Shown: piece after piece, positions 7,279 to 13,841 of the stretch
Numbering within the stretch: position 1 is the stretch's first letter
Layout of the letters: the number at the start of each line of letters is the position of its first letter
Source: a virus
DNA: 64,000 nucleotides
Virus record (IMG/VR): IMGVR_UViG_3300034684_000096
Coordinates: 56,005-120,004 of that record
Strand: one strand, 5' to 3'
Notes under the pieces: generated by a model
Database searches by the model: none
Told to the model about the DNA's origin: nothing
What the model saw: the letters and a program-made list of their open reading frames with translations, nothing else
Position numbers and translations under genes: made by a program

Positions 7279-7381
7279 ACCCTATTATACTATCTCCCCC
7301 TTTCGGGTCAGCACGGAAACAGTATAATAGGGTAAGATTTTACTCAAGGAAACAAGAAAGTGCTGATGTCTCTTGTTTCCT
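7279..7381 (-). ncRNA. structured leader RNA with kissing loops
   Basis: Two hairpins between promoter and HNH gene: stem 7347-7357 with 7371-7381 (11 bp) and stem 7279-7291 with 7321-7333 (13 bp). The first loop holds 7360-7366 and the second 7308-7314, and these are perfectly complementary over 7 bases (TCAGCAC / GTGCTGA). A loop-loop interaction is therefore possible. It could be a riboswitch-like or autoregulatory element; no known class is recognised. Confidence 0.6.
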
Positions 7382-7395
7382 CAAACCATATAAAG

Positions 7396-7425
7396 AGTGT
7401 ATCACATTCCATATGACATTGTCAA
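7396..7425 (-). promoter_or_regulatory. late-type promoter (ACTTGACAATG class)
   Basis: TTGACA, 18-base spacer, TACACT, with the extended ACTTGACAATGTCATA seen before terminase and other late genes. Confidence 0.65.
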
Positions 7426-7507
7426 GTCCTACTCTAGAAAAAAGTCAACTTATGATATACATATTTCCGGCTTTATAACTAAAGGGGAAGTTACTCCCCT
7501 TGTTGAT

Positions 7508-7720
7508 TTAAAGATAGGATACAATGTTCTGGATATCCGTAACTCTAAGACTGTCAGAACACCCGCTTTCCATGTACAACTTCAGTACGTCGATTGGTTT
7601 CATTTCGTCAATCTCATACGCTGGTACTCTACCCAATGCTCTGTACTCTGTAAGGTTTTGAATCCTTGAGTAAACGTTTGTGTAATACTTTTGTTTCATC
7701 ATTTGTCTCTCCTTGTTCAT
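7508..7720 (-). CDS. small hypothetical protein (64-70 aa)
   Basis: Not recognised. Two starts are possible: ATG at 7720 behind AAGGAGAGGCAAG, and ATG at 7702 behind AAGGAGAGACAA, which is encoded inside the first codons (MNKERQ). The leader seems to have been duplicated. The second start matches the usual pattern and gives MMKQKYY. Confidence 0.6.
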   Translation of the reverse strand: MNKERQMMKQKYYTNVYSRIQNLTEYRALGRVPAYEIDEMKPIDVLKLYMESGCSDSLRVTDIQNIVSYL

Positions 7721-7741
7721 CTTGCCTCTCCTTATAATTCA

Positions 7742-7776
7742 AGTATATCATAGGGTTAACTAATTGTCAACCCTAT
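7742..7776 (-). promoter_or_regulatory. promoter with inverted repeat over the -35 box
   Basis: TTGACA-17-TATACT within ATAGGGTTaac ... CAACCCTAT; the right arm of the repeat is slightly degenerate. Confidence 0.65.
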
Positions 7777-7787
7777 ATCCAGAAGTT

Positions 7788-8102
7788 TTACAATGTTTTT
7801 ATGAAGTTTTGAATACTTGTGATATCCTCATCAAGGTCGTTGTATGCCTGTTTAGCTCTTCCATATGTGTAATCTAGCAGAAGGTTTGGAAGTGCCTTCA
7901 CAAGTGCCTCATGTACGCTTACCAGCTCAAGGAGCGTAATGTGTCCGTTATTATACTTTTGTTGGTATTCTGCAAGAGTATCCGCTTGGGTACGCATGGC
8001 AGTAATGTTCATCTCAAGCTCGTTGGTCAAAGACTTTCCTCTCTTCCTCAACTCTTCCTTCAGGTTTTCTACTGATTTGTTCATCTCTTCTTTTGTGTTC
8101 AT
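7788..8102 (-). CDS. hypothetical coiled-coil protein (104 aa)
   Basis: Not recognised. Almost wholly helical, with heptad-like spacing (NKSVENLKEELRKRGKSL). The start at MNTKEEM follows AAGGAGAGACAAC; an upstream in-frame ATG lies in the -10 box of the promoter at 8132-8160 and is rejected. Confidence 0.65.
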   Translation of the reverse strand: MNTKEEMNKSVENLKEELRKRGKSLTNELEMNITAMRTQADTLAEYQQKYNNGHITLLELVSVHEALVKALPNLLLDYTYGRAKQAYNDLDEDITSIQNFIKTL

Positions 8103-8131
8103 GTTGTCTCTCCTTGTTCTCTTTATACCTA

Positions 8132-8160
8132 ATTCTACCATGTACTATAGATAATGTCAA
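8132..8160 (-). promoter_or_regulatory. sigma70-type promoter, leftward half of a divergent pair
   Basis: TTGACA-17-TAGAAT; conserved A/T tract separates it from the rightward promoter at 8206. Confidence 0.75.
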
Positions 8161-8205
8161 TAGTTTTTCAAAAAATAAATAAAAAAGTTTTTTCTTTTTT
8201 TGGTA

Positions 8206-8234
8206 TTGACATATAGAGTAAAGTATGGTATACT
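8206..8234 (+). promoter_or_regulatory. sigma70-type promoter, rightward
   Basis: TTGACA-17-TATACT; leads only to the orphan RNA at 8241-8431. Confidence 0.8.
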
Positions 8235-8240
8235 GTAAAT

Positions 8241-8431
8241 AGTATGGTTTGTTTTCATATCCTAGCATGTTGCTTGCCTATGACTTATGACATAAGTGAG
8301 TTAGAAGTTCAGAAGTCATAAGCCCTGACATATGACATAAGTAAACTTCTCACATAAAAAAGCCAACTTTTGACATATGTCATATGACAAGCGTGAAGAC
8401 CAAAAATAATATATTATTTTTGGTCTTTATT
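8241..8431 (+). ncRNA. orphan small RNA, family copy C
   Basis: Closest relative of copy A: the same AGAAGTTCaGAAGTCATAAG, AAACTTCTCACATAAAAAAG and CAACTTTTGACATATGTCAT blocks, then CAAGCGTGAAGACC and a terminator. The single change GCGCG to GCGTG in the 3' part shows the copies evolve separately. No reading frame or ribosome binding site. Confidence 0.6.
8396..8427. terminator. bidirectional terminator, perfect 32-bp palindrome
   Basis: Same palindrome as at 6716-6747; ends RNA copy C and, from the other side, the gene at 8432-8584. Confidence 0.8.
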
Positions 8432-8584
8432 TTACTTCACCTCTTTAAGTATCACGTCTGTTTCGATTCCATTGTACTTAAGTTTAAGCTCTGTTACAAT
8501 CTGTTGTGCAGTACATAAGTGCTCACATACTGCTACACAATTCCAGTCATCTTGACAACCAGCCATTACTAGATATACTTTCAT
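8432..8584 (-). CDS. very small hypothetical protein (50 aa)
   Basis: Not recognised. MKVYLVMAGCQDDWNCVAVC begins a small alpha/beta protein with four cysteines. It is supported by AAGGAGAGAGT before the ATG, a promoter with inverted repeat at 8613-8648 and a terminator directly after the stop. Confidence 0.6.
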   Translation of the reverse strand: MKVYLVMAGCQDDWNCVAVCEHLCTAQQIVTELKLKYNGIETDVILKEVK

Positions 8585-8612
8585 ACTCTCTCCTTGTTCT
8601 CTTTATACCTTA

Positions 8613-8648
8613 AGTATATCATAGGGTTGGCTTAACTGTCAACCCTAT
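8613..8648 (-). promoter_or_regulatory. promoter with inverted repeat over the -35 box
   Basis: TTGACA, 18-base spacer, TATACT; AGGGTTG / CAACCCT inverted repeat around the -35. Confidence 0.65.
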
Positions 8649-8660
8649 TTGATAAGTTTC

Positions 8661-8999
8661 CTAGAAAATTTTATAGATAAGCTCTTCAAACTTCTCTCTT
8701 GATGGATACTCATAATCACAATAAATGACTTTCCCTTCTACCATAACAACAAAGCTGAAATAGTTGTCCTTGTTCAAAGAATCTTTTATCACAATGTAGT
8801 TATCACTCGTACACTCTGAAGAGATATATACCTTTGTTTTTCCTTCTCCCTCGTAAGTTATGGATACAAGGAACGTAACATTTGTACAAATCGCTTTATC
8901 CAGTTTTTGCAATTCCTGCATTAAACTTACAGGTAGGAATGTTTCTTGCACACCAGAACCCGTTCTCACAATCTTTCCATTTACTGAATATACAATCAT
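8661..8999 (-). CDS. hypothetical protein (112 aa)
   Basis: Not recognised. A beta-rich small protein (MIVYSVNGKIVRTGSG). One-gene unit behind the promoter at 9022-9057. Confidence 0.6.
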   Translation of the reverse strand: MIVYSVNGKIVRTGSGVQETFLPVSLMQELQKLDKAICTNVTFLVSITYEGEGKTKVYISSECTSDNYIVIKDSLNKDNYFSFVVMVEGKVIYCDYEYPSREKFEELIYKIF

Positions 9000-9021
9000 C
9001 TTTGTCCTTCCTTATAATGTA

Positions 9022-9057
9022 AGTATATCATAGGGATTGATTAATGTCAATCCCTAT
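9022..9057 (-). promoter_or_regulatory. promoter with inverted repeat over the -35 box
   Basis: TTGACA-17-TATACT with AGGGATTG / CAATCCCT. The repeat sequence differs from the AGGGTTG type, but both arms changed together, so symmetry is kept. Confidence 0.7.
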
Positions 9058-9069
9058 GTAAGAATGTTT

Positions 9070-9582
9070 CTACAAGTATTTTACCAGTAGTTCTGTATCG
9101 ATATACACTGAACCTCCCATCTCAATACAAGCGTACTGACTGTAATTGTTCTTCAGTTCCTCGTAAGCTCTCTGCTTCAGTCCATAAGGAATTTCATCCT
9201 TATAATCATCCCAAGCTTTCAATACTGCTTTGTATTCATATTCTGCCACAGCTTCGTCGTCAATTGCTGGATATACTGCTAGGTTTGCCACAACATCATA
9301 AATTCTCTGCATGGTATTCAAGGATACCTTATCGAAATCAACGACTACCGCAACTGAACCATAATCACTGAAGAATCTTTTCACTCCCTTGATGTTGCGG
9401 AACATTTTCATAAACTCCTGTACGTTGGCTCTTTCCACACCGCAAGAGGAATCATAATCCCCATAGCAACAGAATGGAATTGACGCATAGTTCGTGTTGT
9501 CCCAATTTTGATAGCACTTGTCCAGCATTGCAACTTCTTTGATAAGCTCCATAGTCTGTTTTGTGAGTTCTTTTCTAGTCAT
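9070..9582 (-). CDS. hypothetical protein (170 aa)
   Basis: Not recognised. A soluble, acidic alpha/beta protein with a possible DFDKVSLNTMQRIYDVV core helix. One-gene unit behind the promoter at 9604-9639. Confidence 0.6.
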   Translation of the reverse strand: MTRKELTKQTMELIKEVAMLDKCYQNWDNTNYASIPFCCYGDYDSSCGVERANVQEFMKMFRNIKGVKRFFSDYGSVAVVVDFDKVSLNTMQRIYDVVANLAVYPAIDDEAVAEYEYKAVLKAWDDYKDEIPYGLKQRAYEELKNNYSQYACIEMGGSVYIDTELLVKYL

Positions 9583-9603
9583 TGTTCTCTCCTCTATAAT
9601 GTA

Positions 9604-9639
9604 AGTATATCATAGGGATTGCTTAATGTCAATCCCTAT
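9604..9639 (-). promoter_or_regulatory. promoter with inverted repeat over the -35 box
   Basis: TTGACA-17-TATACT with AGGGATTG / CAATCCCT, the same variant as 9022-9057. Confidence 0.7.
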
Positions 9640-9652
9640 ATTTGAAGTTTTT

Positions 9653-9928
9653 TCAGAACGGCATCATTTCTCCATCCCTGTACATATGTCGTAACCTTTG
9701 ACCAACGACCATTGGTTCAATTGTGTATGTATACATACCATACTTGTGATGTAATGTACATTTGGAAGTGTATCCAGCTCGTAAGATACTTGCAATTTCA
9801 GCTTGTGCCAACAGGTAGGTTGTGTGAGCTGAGTGAAAGTCCATTTTTCCAGTTGCTGCGTTGTACACGTAGACTCTATTGATTGCTTTATCCGTTGCGT
9901 AGCTTGCTTTTCTTGGAACGTTTGTCAT
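9653..9928 (-). CDS. hypothetical protein (91 aa)
   Basis: Not recognised. Basic, His/Tyr-rich C-terminal half (TLHHKYGMYTYTIEPMVVGQ). Leftward side of the divergent promoter that also drives RNA copy D. Confidence 0.6.
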   Translation of the reverse strand: MTNVPRKASYATDKAINRVYVYNAATGKMDFHSAHTTYLLAQAEIASILRAGYTSKCTLHHKYGMYTYTIEPMVVGQRLRHMYRDGEMMPF

Positions 9929-9960
9929 TGCCTTTTCTCCTTTACTCTTTAACTATCTAT

Positions 9961-9989
9961 AGTATAGTGGATACTAGTATAAATGTCAA
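9961..9989 (-). promoter_or_regulatory. sigma70-type promoter, leftward half of a divergent pair
   Basis: TTGACA-17-TATACT, facing away from the rightward promoter at 10036. Confidence 0.7.
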
Positions 9990-10035
9990 TACTATTGTAA
10001 AAAAAAAGATTTATTTTTTATTTTCTGTTTTACTA

Positions 10036-10064
10036 TTGACAAAACTGTATTTTTATGATACAGT
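10036..10064 (+). promoter_or_regulatory. sigma70-type promoter, rightward
   Basis: TTGACA-17-TACAGT; drives RNA copy D. Confidence 0.7.
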
Positions 10065-10070
10065 TTTTTA

Positions 10071-10355
10071 TAGTGGGGAGCTTATGACACATGACATAAG
10101 TCATAAGTTCAAAATAGAAGTCACTTATGTCTTATGACTTATGACATAAGTTGGTAAAAAAAGCCGTTTTAAGATATGTCATATGACACAAGCGCGAAGA
10201 CCAATATAATACTTATGTCATATGACATAAGTTAAGTTCGGAAGTCATAAGTCCTGACATATGACATAGGCAAACTTCTCACATAAAAAAGGCCACTTAT
10301 GACATATGACATATGACATAAGTCAAGCCGGATATTTACCATATCCGGCTTGTGA
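10071..10355 (+). ncRNA. orphan small RNA, family copy D (fused double copy)
   Basis: Two tandem copies of the RNA family body in one unit. The first ends with CAAGCGCGAAGACC at about 10203 but has lost its terminator stem. The second resumes with AAGTTCGGAAGTCATAAG and ends in a different terminator (10325-10351, stem AAGCCGGATAT). The whole stretch is dense in TGACATATGTCA-type palindromes. A third, incomplete piece follows near 10370-10400. Confidence 0.5.
10325..10351 (+). terminator. terminator hairpin of RNA copy D
   Basis: AAGCCGGATAT / ATATCCGGCTT, 11 bp with a 5-base loop; only a weak T run follows. Confidence 0.6.
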
Positions 10356-10511
10356 CATAAGTATAATCCCCATAAGTCATAAGTTCGGAAGTTCGCTATA
10401 CACATATAGTGGTTGCCTAGTTTCTCCCCAACTTTTGACCAACTTATGACATTGCCTATAGAACAGGTACAAAGCTATATATAGAATGGTAAAAATAGCC
10501 AAAAAAAATAG

Positions 10512-10542
10512 CCAAACCCAACGTATGAAACGTTGGGTTTGG
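10512..10542 (-). terminator. Rho-independent terminator
   Basis: Stem CCAAACCCAACGT, then CTATTTTTTTT leftward; closes the operon 12278 to 10565. Confidence 0.85.
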
Positions 10543-10564
10543 TGGTAGTATGGTATATTACATA

Positions 10565-10717
10565 TTATCCAAAGTAGTATACCATACCAGTTTTCTCATT
10601 ATAGCATACGCTATAAAGTCCCTCTTTATCCAATATAGCTTGGATACGCTTGTCATCGTACCCAACATACAACTTGTGACGAAACACACGATTGACCCAT
10701 CTTATTATGTTACTCAT
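10565..10717 (-). CDS. very small hypothetical protein (50 aa)
   Basis: Not recognised. MSNIIRWVNRVFRHKLYVGY begins a basic protein. Last gene of the hairpin-punctuated operon, behind the hairpin at 10738-10764; the ribosome site (AAAGGATATTGAAT) is weak. Confidence 0.5.
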   Translation of the reverse strand: MSNIIRWVNRVFRHKLYVGYDDKRIQAILDKEGLYSVCYNEKTGMVYYFG

Positions 10718-10737
10718 ATTCAATATCCTTTATATTT

Positions 10738-10764
10738 TAGGGTAGTACATTACATACTACCCTA
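10738..10764 (-). other. intercistronic hairpin 1
   Basis: TAGGGTAGTA / TACTACCCTA, 10 bp, loop of 7. It lies between a stop and the next start; near-identical copies are at 11246 and 11604. No T run follows, so it is more likely an RNA processing or stability element than a terminator. Confidence 0.7.
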
Positions 10765-10772
10765 GTCATTAA

Positions 10773-10946
10773 TTATAAAGTACCTGTTTTTATACCTCGA
10801 AATTTCATTACTGCTAGTACTTTCTTCCCTTCCCTAGTATTGTACTTTTTAGCGCATACAATACTATCAACCCAGTGCAATCCTGTATAGTAAACTCGAT
10901 ACTTGTCTTTCATATACCGGACCTTTATATCACGATATATAATCAT
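10773..10946 (-). CDS. very small hypothetical protein (57 aa)
   Basis: Not recognised. MIIYRDIKVRYMKDKYRVYY begins a basic, beta-rich protein. Its ATG overlaps the previous stop (TGATG) with AAAGG upstream, so translation is coupled; an internal ATG at MKDKYR is the alternative start. Confidence 0.5.
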   Translation of the reverse strand: MIIYRDIKVRYMKDKYRVYYTGLHWVDSIVCAKKYNTREGKKVLAVMKFRGIKTGTL

Positions 10947-11224
10947 CAATAGTACCTTTCATCTTTGGGTACTATATCGTTATACATGTTTTGTATCAAC
11001 ATGTTATTAGTAACCTTATGATACAAGGGTTTATGCTCTCTTGCTTTTCTAGGTTTACTATGTACAGACTTATGAATTCTATACATTGCTGTATCCAAAT
11101 TGAATAGGTCGTTGAATTTAGCCCGTTCTATACAAGCCTTCTCTACCAGTTCCTTGTAACTGTTACAATTACAAGCTTTAGCTTTCTTGCTACCAGACAA
11201 TTCTAAAAACCGTACTTTAGTCAT
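10946..11224 (-). CDS. small basic hypothetical protein (92 aa)
   Basis: Not recognised. Strongly basic (HKSVHSKPRKAREHKPLYHK), so nucleic-acid binding is plausible. AAAGGGG stands eight bases before the ATG, just after hairpin 2. Confidence 0.6.
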   Translation of the reverse strand: MTKVRFLELSGSKKAKACNCNSYKELVEKACIERAKFNDLFNLDTAMYRIHKSVHSKPRKAREHKPLYHKVTNNMLIQNMYNDIVPKDERYY

Positions 11225-11245
11225 TTTTAAATCCCCTTTATATTT

Positions 11246-11272
11246 TAGGGTAGTACATTACATACTACCCTA
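11246..11272 (-). other. intercistronic hairpin 2
   Basis: Same 10-bp stem and 7-base loop as hairpin 1, between the genes at 11282-11584 and 10946-11224. Confidence 0.7.
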
Positions 11273-11281
11273 GTCATTAAC

Positions 11282-11584
11282 CTAGCAGATAAAACTGTAC
11301 TCACCTAACTCTATACCACCGTACCCATAAGTGAAACTTACAAGGTTTTCAAAACTGAATGTGTTCCATTCTAATTCAGTAACATACAGGGTATTAATTT
11401 TTACCTTGCCATTTAATGCATACAGCCAGTGGTCTACGAATACCAGCCTTGTGCCGCTTGTAAATTCTACAGTAGTGATATCCAAGTGCGTTGATACTTT
11501 ACTGTATACCCTACCACCATGTGCCATTAGAAACTCAATAATTGTATCCTTGTCAATAGAATTGACAACCGTGTGTTTATCCAT
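11282..11584 (-). CDS. hypothetical protein (100 aa)
   Basis: Not recognised. A beta-rich soluble protein. AAAGGGG before the ATG; flanked on both sides by the repeated hairpins. Confidence 0.6.
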   Translation of the reverse strand: MDKHTVVNSIDKDTIIEFLMAHGGRVYSKVSTHLDITTVEFTSGTRLVFVDHWLYALNGKVKINTLYVTELEWNTFSFENLVSFTYGYGGIELGEYSFIC

Positions 11585-11603
11585 TTAAATCCCCTTTATA
11601 TTC

Positions 11604-11630
11604 TAGGGTGGTACATTACATACCACCCTA
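11604..11630 (-). other. intercistronic hairpin 3
   Basis: TAGGGTGGTA / TACCACCCTA: one A:T pair of hairpins 1 and 2 is replaced by G:C with both arms changed, a compensatory change that argues for function as RNA structure. Confidence 0.75.
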
Positions 11631-11639
11631 GTCATTAAT

Positions 11640-12023
11640 TTAGTTAAACATAAACTTGTATAACTTCTCTCGTACTACTTTCCTACTAGGGATAGTCCAG
11701 TCTGCATATCGAGTATAGTCGACTAGTTTCTCACTATTCTTATGCTGACTATAGGTGAACCTTACTGTATTATCGTAAAATGAGTAATACATAGAATGGC
11801 AATGTATATACGGTAAGTCAATATGTTCAACTACCATATATACATCATGGTTGCAATGAGTGTTAATTCTAGCGTTCCAACCAACACCGTTTACTTGCTT
11901 ATTCAATGTTGCAACCATTGATTCGAATTCGTAAAGCAAATAGCTATACTTGCTCCCGATAGTCTCTACTACCGTCTCTCGACTCGACTCATTGTAATCA
12001 ACACAATACTGAATTGTAATCAT
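11640..12023 (-). CDS. hypothetical protein (127 aa)
   Basis: Not recognised. Rich in Tyr, His and Ser, without membrane segment. Member of the hairpin-punctuated operon; AAAGGGTATTTATA before the ATG. Confidence 0.6.
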   Translation of the reverse strand: MITIQYCVDYNESSRETVVETIGSKYSYLLYEFESMVATLNKQVNGVGWNARINTHCNHDVYMVVEHIDLPYIHCHSMYYSFYDNTVRFTYSQHKNSEKLVDYTRYADWTIPSRKVVREKLYKFMFN

Positions 12024-12053
12024 TATAAATACCCTTTATAAAAGCTTGTATAA

Positions 12054-12074
12054 GGTAGGGTAAAATACCCTACC
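12054..12074 (-). other. intercistronic hairpin 4
   Basis: GGTAGGGTA / TACCCTACC, 9 bp with a 3-base loop; the same position relative to the genes but a shorter loop. Confidence 0.6.
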
Positions 12075-12086
12075 CTAGAATGTTAC

Positions 12087-12278
12087 CTAACAAGTAGTGT
12101 TATTCAATAACCACTGTTTGCTAGCGTTGTCAATATGCTGGACCTTGCTATCTGCTAGTAATGTTTCGTATGCCTCTTTAAGCTCTTTATTGCTATAATC
12201 TTTCAACTCTATAGCAAACAGCTCTACATAAGACTTAGAATATAGCTTAGAAGCTAGCTCAATAATTTTTTCTATCAT
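12087..12278 (-). CDS. small helical hypothetical protein (63 aa)
   Basis: Not recognised. A helical acidic protein. First gene of the operon, preceded by GGGAGGCATATACC and a long structured leader (12330-12405). Confidence 0.6.
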   Translation of the reverse strand: MIEKIIELASKLYSKSYVELFAIELKDYSNKELKEAYETLLADSKVQHIDNASKQWLLNNTTC

Positions 12279-12329
12279 GGTATATGCCTCCCTCTATTGA
12301 GATACGATACTACAAAGTAGTATTTTTCA

Positions 12330-12405
12330 GATATCCTACGGGTTACACGCTGAACTACTAGGGTCAGTCCTCAACTGACGGCTTTTTATCTGGTAACCGG
12401 ATATC
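12330..12405 (-). ncRNA. structured leader RNA of unknown class
   Basis: GATATCC (12330-12336) pairs with GGATATC (12399-12405) and GGTTAC (12341-12346) with GTAACC (12393-12398). On one strand the two stems are contiguous, giving 13 bp with a 4-base bulge. The enclosed loop holds a 6-bp hairpin GTCAGT / ACTGAC (12363-12379). Upstream there is a possible promoter (TTGGCA-17-TAGATA, near 12440-12470). No known ribozyme or riboswitch is recognised. Confidence 0.55.
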
Positions 12406-13310
12406 ATGCTAGTTAATGTAAAAAAACCTTATCTATACTTAAGAGTATGGGCTGCCAATGTGTTCTTGTGTTGTATGATTTATAGAGTGTTTATGTAGTA
12501 TGTGTGGTTTATGTGTAGTAGTGTATCTAGTAGCATATACATAAACATGCGATATCATAGTACTATCTAATTTGCTCTCATTTGCACGTGAGGCGGCCTA
12601 GAATCAATCTTATATATCAAGTTAAAGAATTACACCGGCCATGTTAATAAAATGCAGTAGCGACAATATACGGGTTTTTACAATATACTACTAGTATAAA
12701 AGTTATATAAGAATTATATAGGATAGCATAGTGTATATTTTATGCATAGAGATTGCATAAACAGGTTGTATGGTATTGCTATAGTTGTTGTATAAAAGTT
12801 ATATAGGTTTTATACAGGTTTTATACAGGTTTTATATAGGACTGATATTTGTCCGATATCAAAGTTATATAGGTTTTATATTAAAATAGTTGAGTTTTTG
12901 TATAGGTTTTATATGGGGGGTACTGCGCACTCCCCTCTCGCAATTTTTGCACTATTTTCCATTCCCTATTTAGGAATTTTTGTGCGTAAGTTGCTTATAA
13001 GGGTGGTTTAATTCCGGTAAGTTGCTTATAAGGGTGGTTTAATTCCGGTAAGTTGCATATTAGGGTGGTTTAATTCCGGTAAGTTGCTTATAAGGGTGGT
13101 TTAATTCCGGTAAGTTGCATATTAGGGTTTTGAATGTCTCTATATAGGTAAGTTGCATACATGATACATAACATCTGTTATATAACAACTACTACGATAA
13201 TGTTTCTTATATCTCATTTCTTTACTGAACAGCTACTATAGTATTACTTATACCCTATATGGTATATTTAATAAATAACCCTTAAAAGGTATAAGTTCGG
13301 ATATGAAAAA
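12406..13310. other. gene-free region, candidate origin
   Basis: 900 bp without a gene. It contains A/T-rich short tandem words (ACAGGTTTTAT, 12800-12840, and TATATAGGTTTTATA variants to 12920), a small GC patch, and the 31-bp iterons at 12986-13130. This combination resembles iteron-type replication origins or partition centromeres, but no initiator gene is recognised next to it. Confidence 0.45.
12986..13130. repeat. 31-bp tandem iterons
   Basis: Four complete units beginning GTAAGTTGC and ending GGTTTAATTCCG (starts 12986, 13017, 13048, 13079), then a partial unit at 13110 and a remnant at 13148. Units alternate GCTTATAAGGG with GCATATTAGGG. 31 bp is about three helical turns, so all sites face the same side of DNA. 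Confidence 0.9.
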
Positions 13311-13338
13311 AGGGAAGTAGTATATAAACTACCTCCCT
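13311..13338 (-). terminator. Rho-independent terminator
   Basis: AGGGAGGTAGT / ACTACTTCCCT stem followed leftward by TTTTTTC; ends the long operon that begins at 20925. Confidence 0.8.
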
Positions 13339-13368
13339 CTATATTTTTTCCTCCCAATTTTTTATTAC

Positions 13369-13599
13369 TTATTGGGTCAATTTCGCTTCTATGTCATCAA
13401 CATATGATGTAGGCTCTTTTTTATCATGTTCTTTTCTTATATTCTCTAGTTGCTGGCTATACTTCTCATCTATTGAATCTAATGCTTTACCAATTCTTTT
13501 ATTAGTTACGATTAAGGATATGATTTCTATAATATCCTTTATTGCTGAGATTAGACCATAGACCCCGAATCCCATAAATACTAATGCTAGTGTTTCCAT
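13369..13599 (-). CDS. small membrane protein (76 aa)
   Basis: One hydrophobic segment (about residues 5-32, LALVFMGFGVYGLISAIKDI) is followed by a charged helical tail. Last gene of the long accessory operon. It could be a holin-like or anchoring protein, but no family is recognised. Confidence 0.6.
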   Translation of the reverse strand: METLALVFMGFGVYGLISAIKDIIEIISLIVTNKRIGKALDSIDEKYSQQLENIRKEHDKKEPTSYVDDIEAKLTQ

Positions 13600-13616
13600 C
13601 TGTATATTCCTTTATA

Positions 13617-13841
13617 TTATACTCTGTTGTTCCAATCATTAACAAGTTTTATTGCCTTCTCTCTTGTGAACTTTTTATCATCACTCCAACAAATATTCAA
13701 AGTACAGCCATCAATCCAGCCCCATGCAGTGCCATTTGTGTTTGGGTGCCTATTTGTATGTACTTCTAGTGTTACATTATCGTTTATTGGTATGATTTCT
13801 TGCTTACAACAATCAATTCCTAATACAATCTTTTCCATCAC
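13617..13841 (-). CDS. small Lar-like paralogue without zinc motif (74 aa)
   Basis: The C-terminal FTREKAIKLVNDWNNRV matches the end of Lar-type proteins (EAI..WN.R), but the CPFCG zinc part is absent. It starts MMEK with a four-base ATGA overlap with its neighbour, like the following genes, so it belongs to the duplicated block. Confidence 0.6.
   Translation of the reverse strand: MMEKIVLGIDCCKQEIIPINDNVTLEVHTNRHPNTNGTAWGWIDGCTLNICWSDDKKFTREKAIKLVNDWNNRV

Noticed and set aside
6734-7389. Group I intron around the HNH gene
   Set aside because: No P3-P7 core segments are seen, and the flanking genes are complete; the gene appears free-standing.
12986-13130. CRISPR array
   Set aside because: The units are contiguous with no variable spacers, and no cas gene is present; they are iterons.
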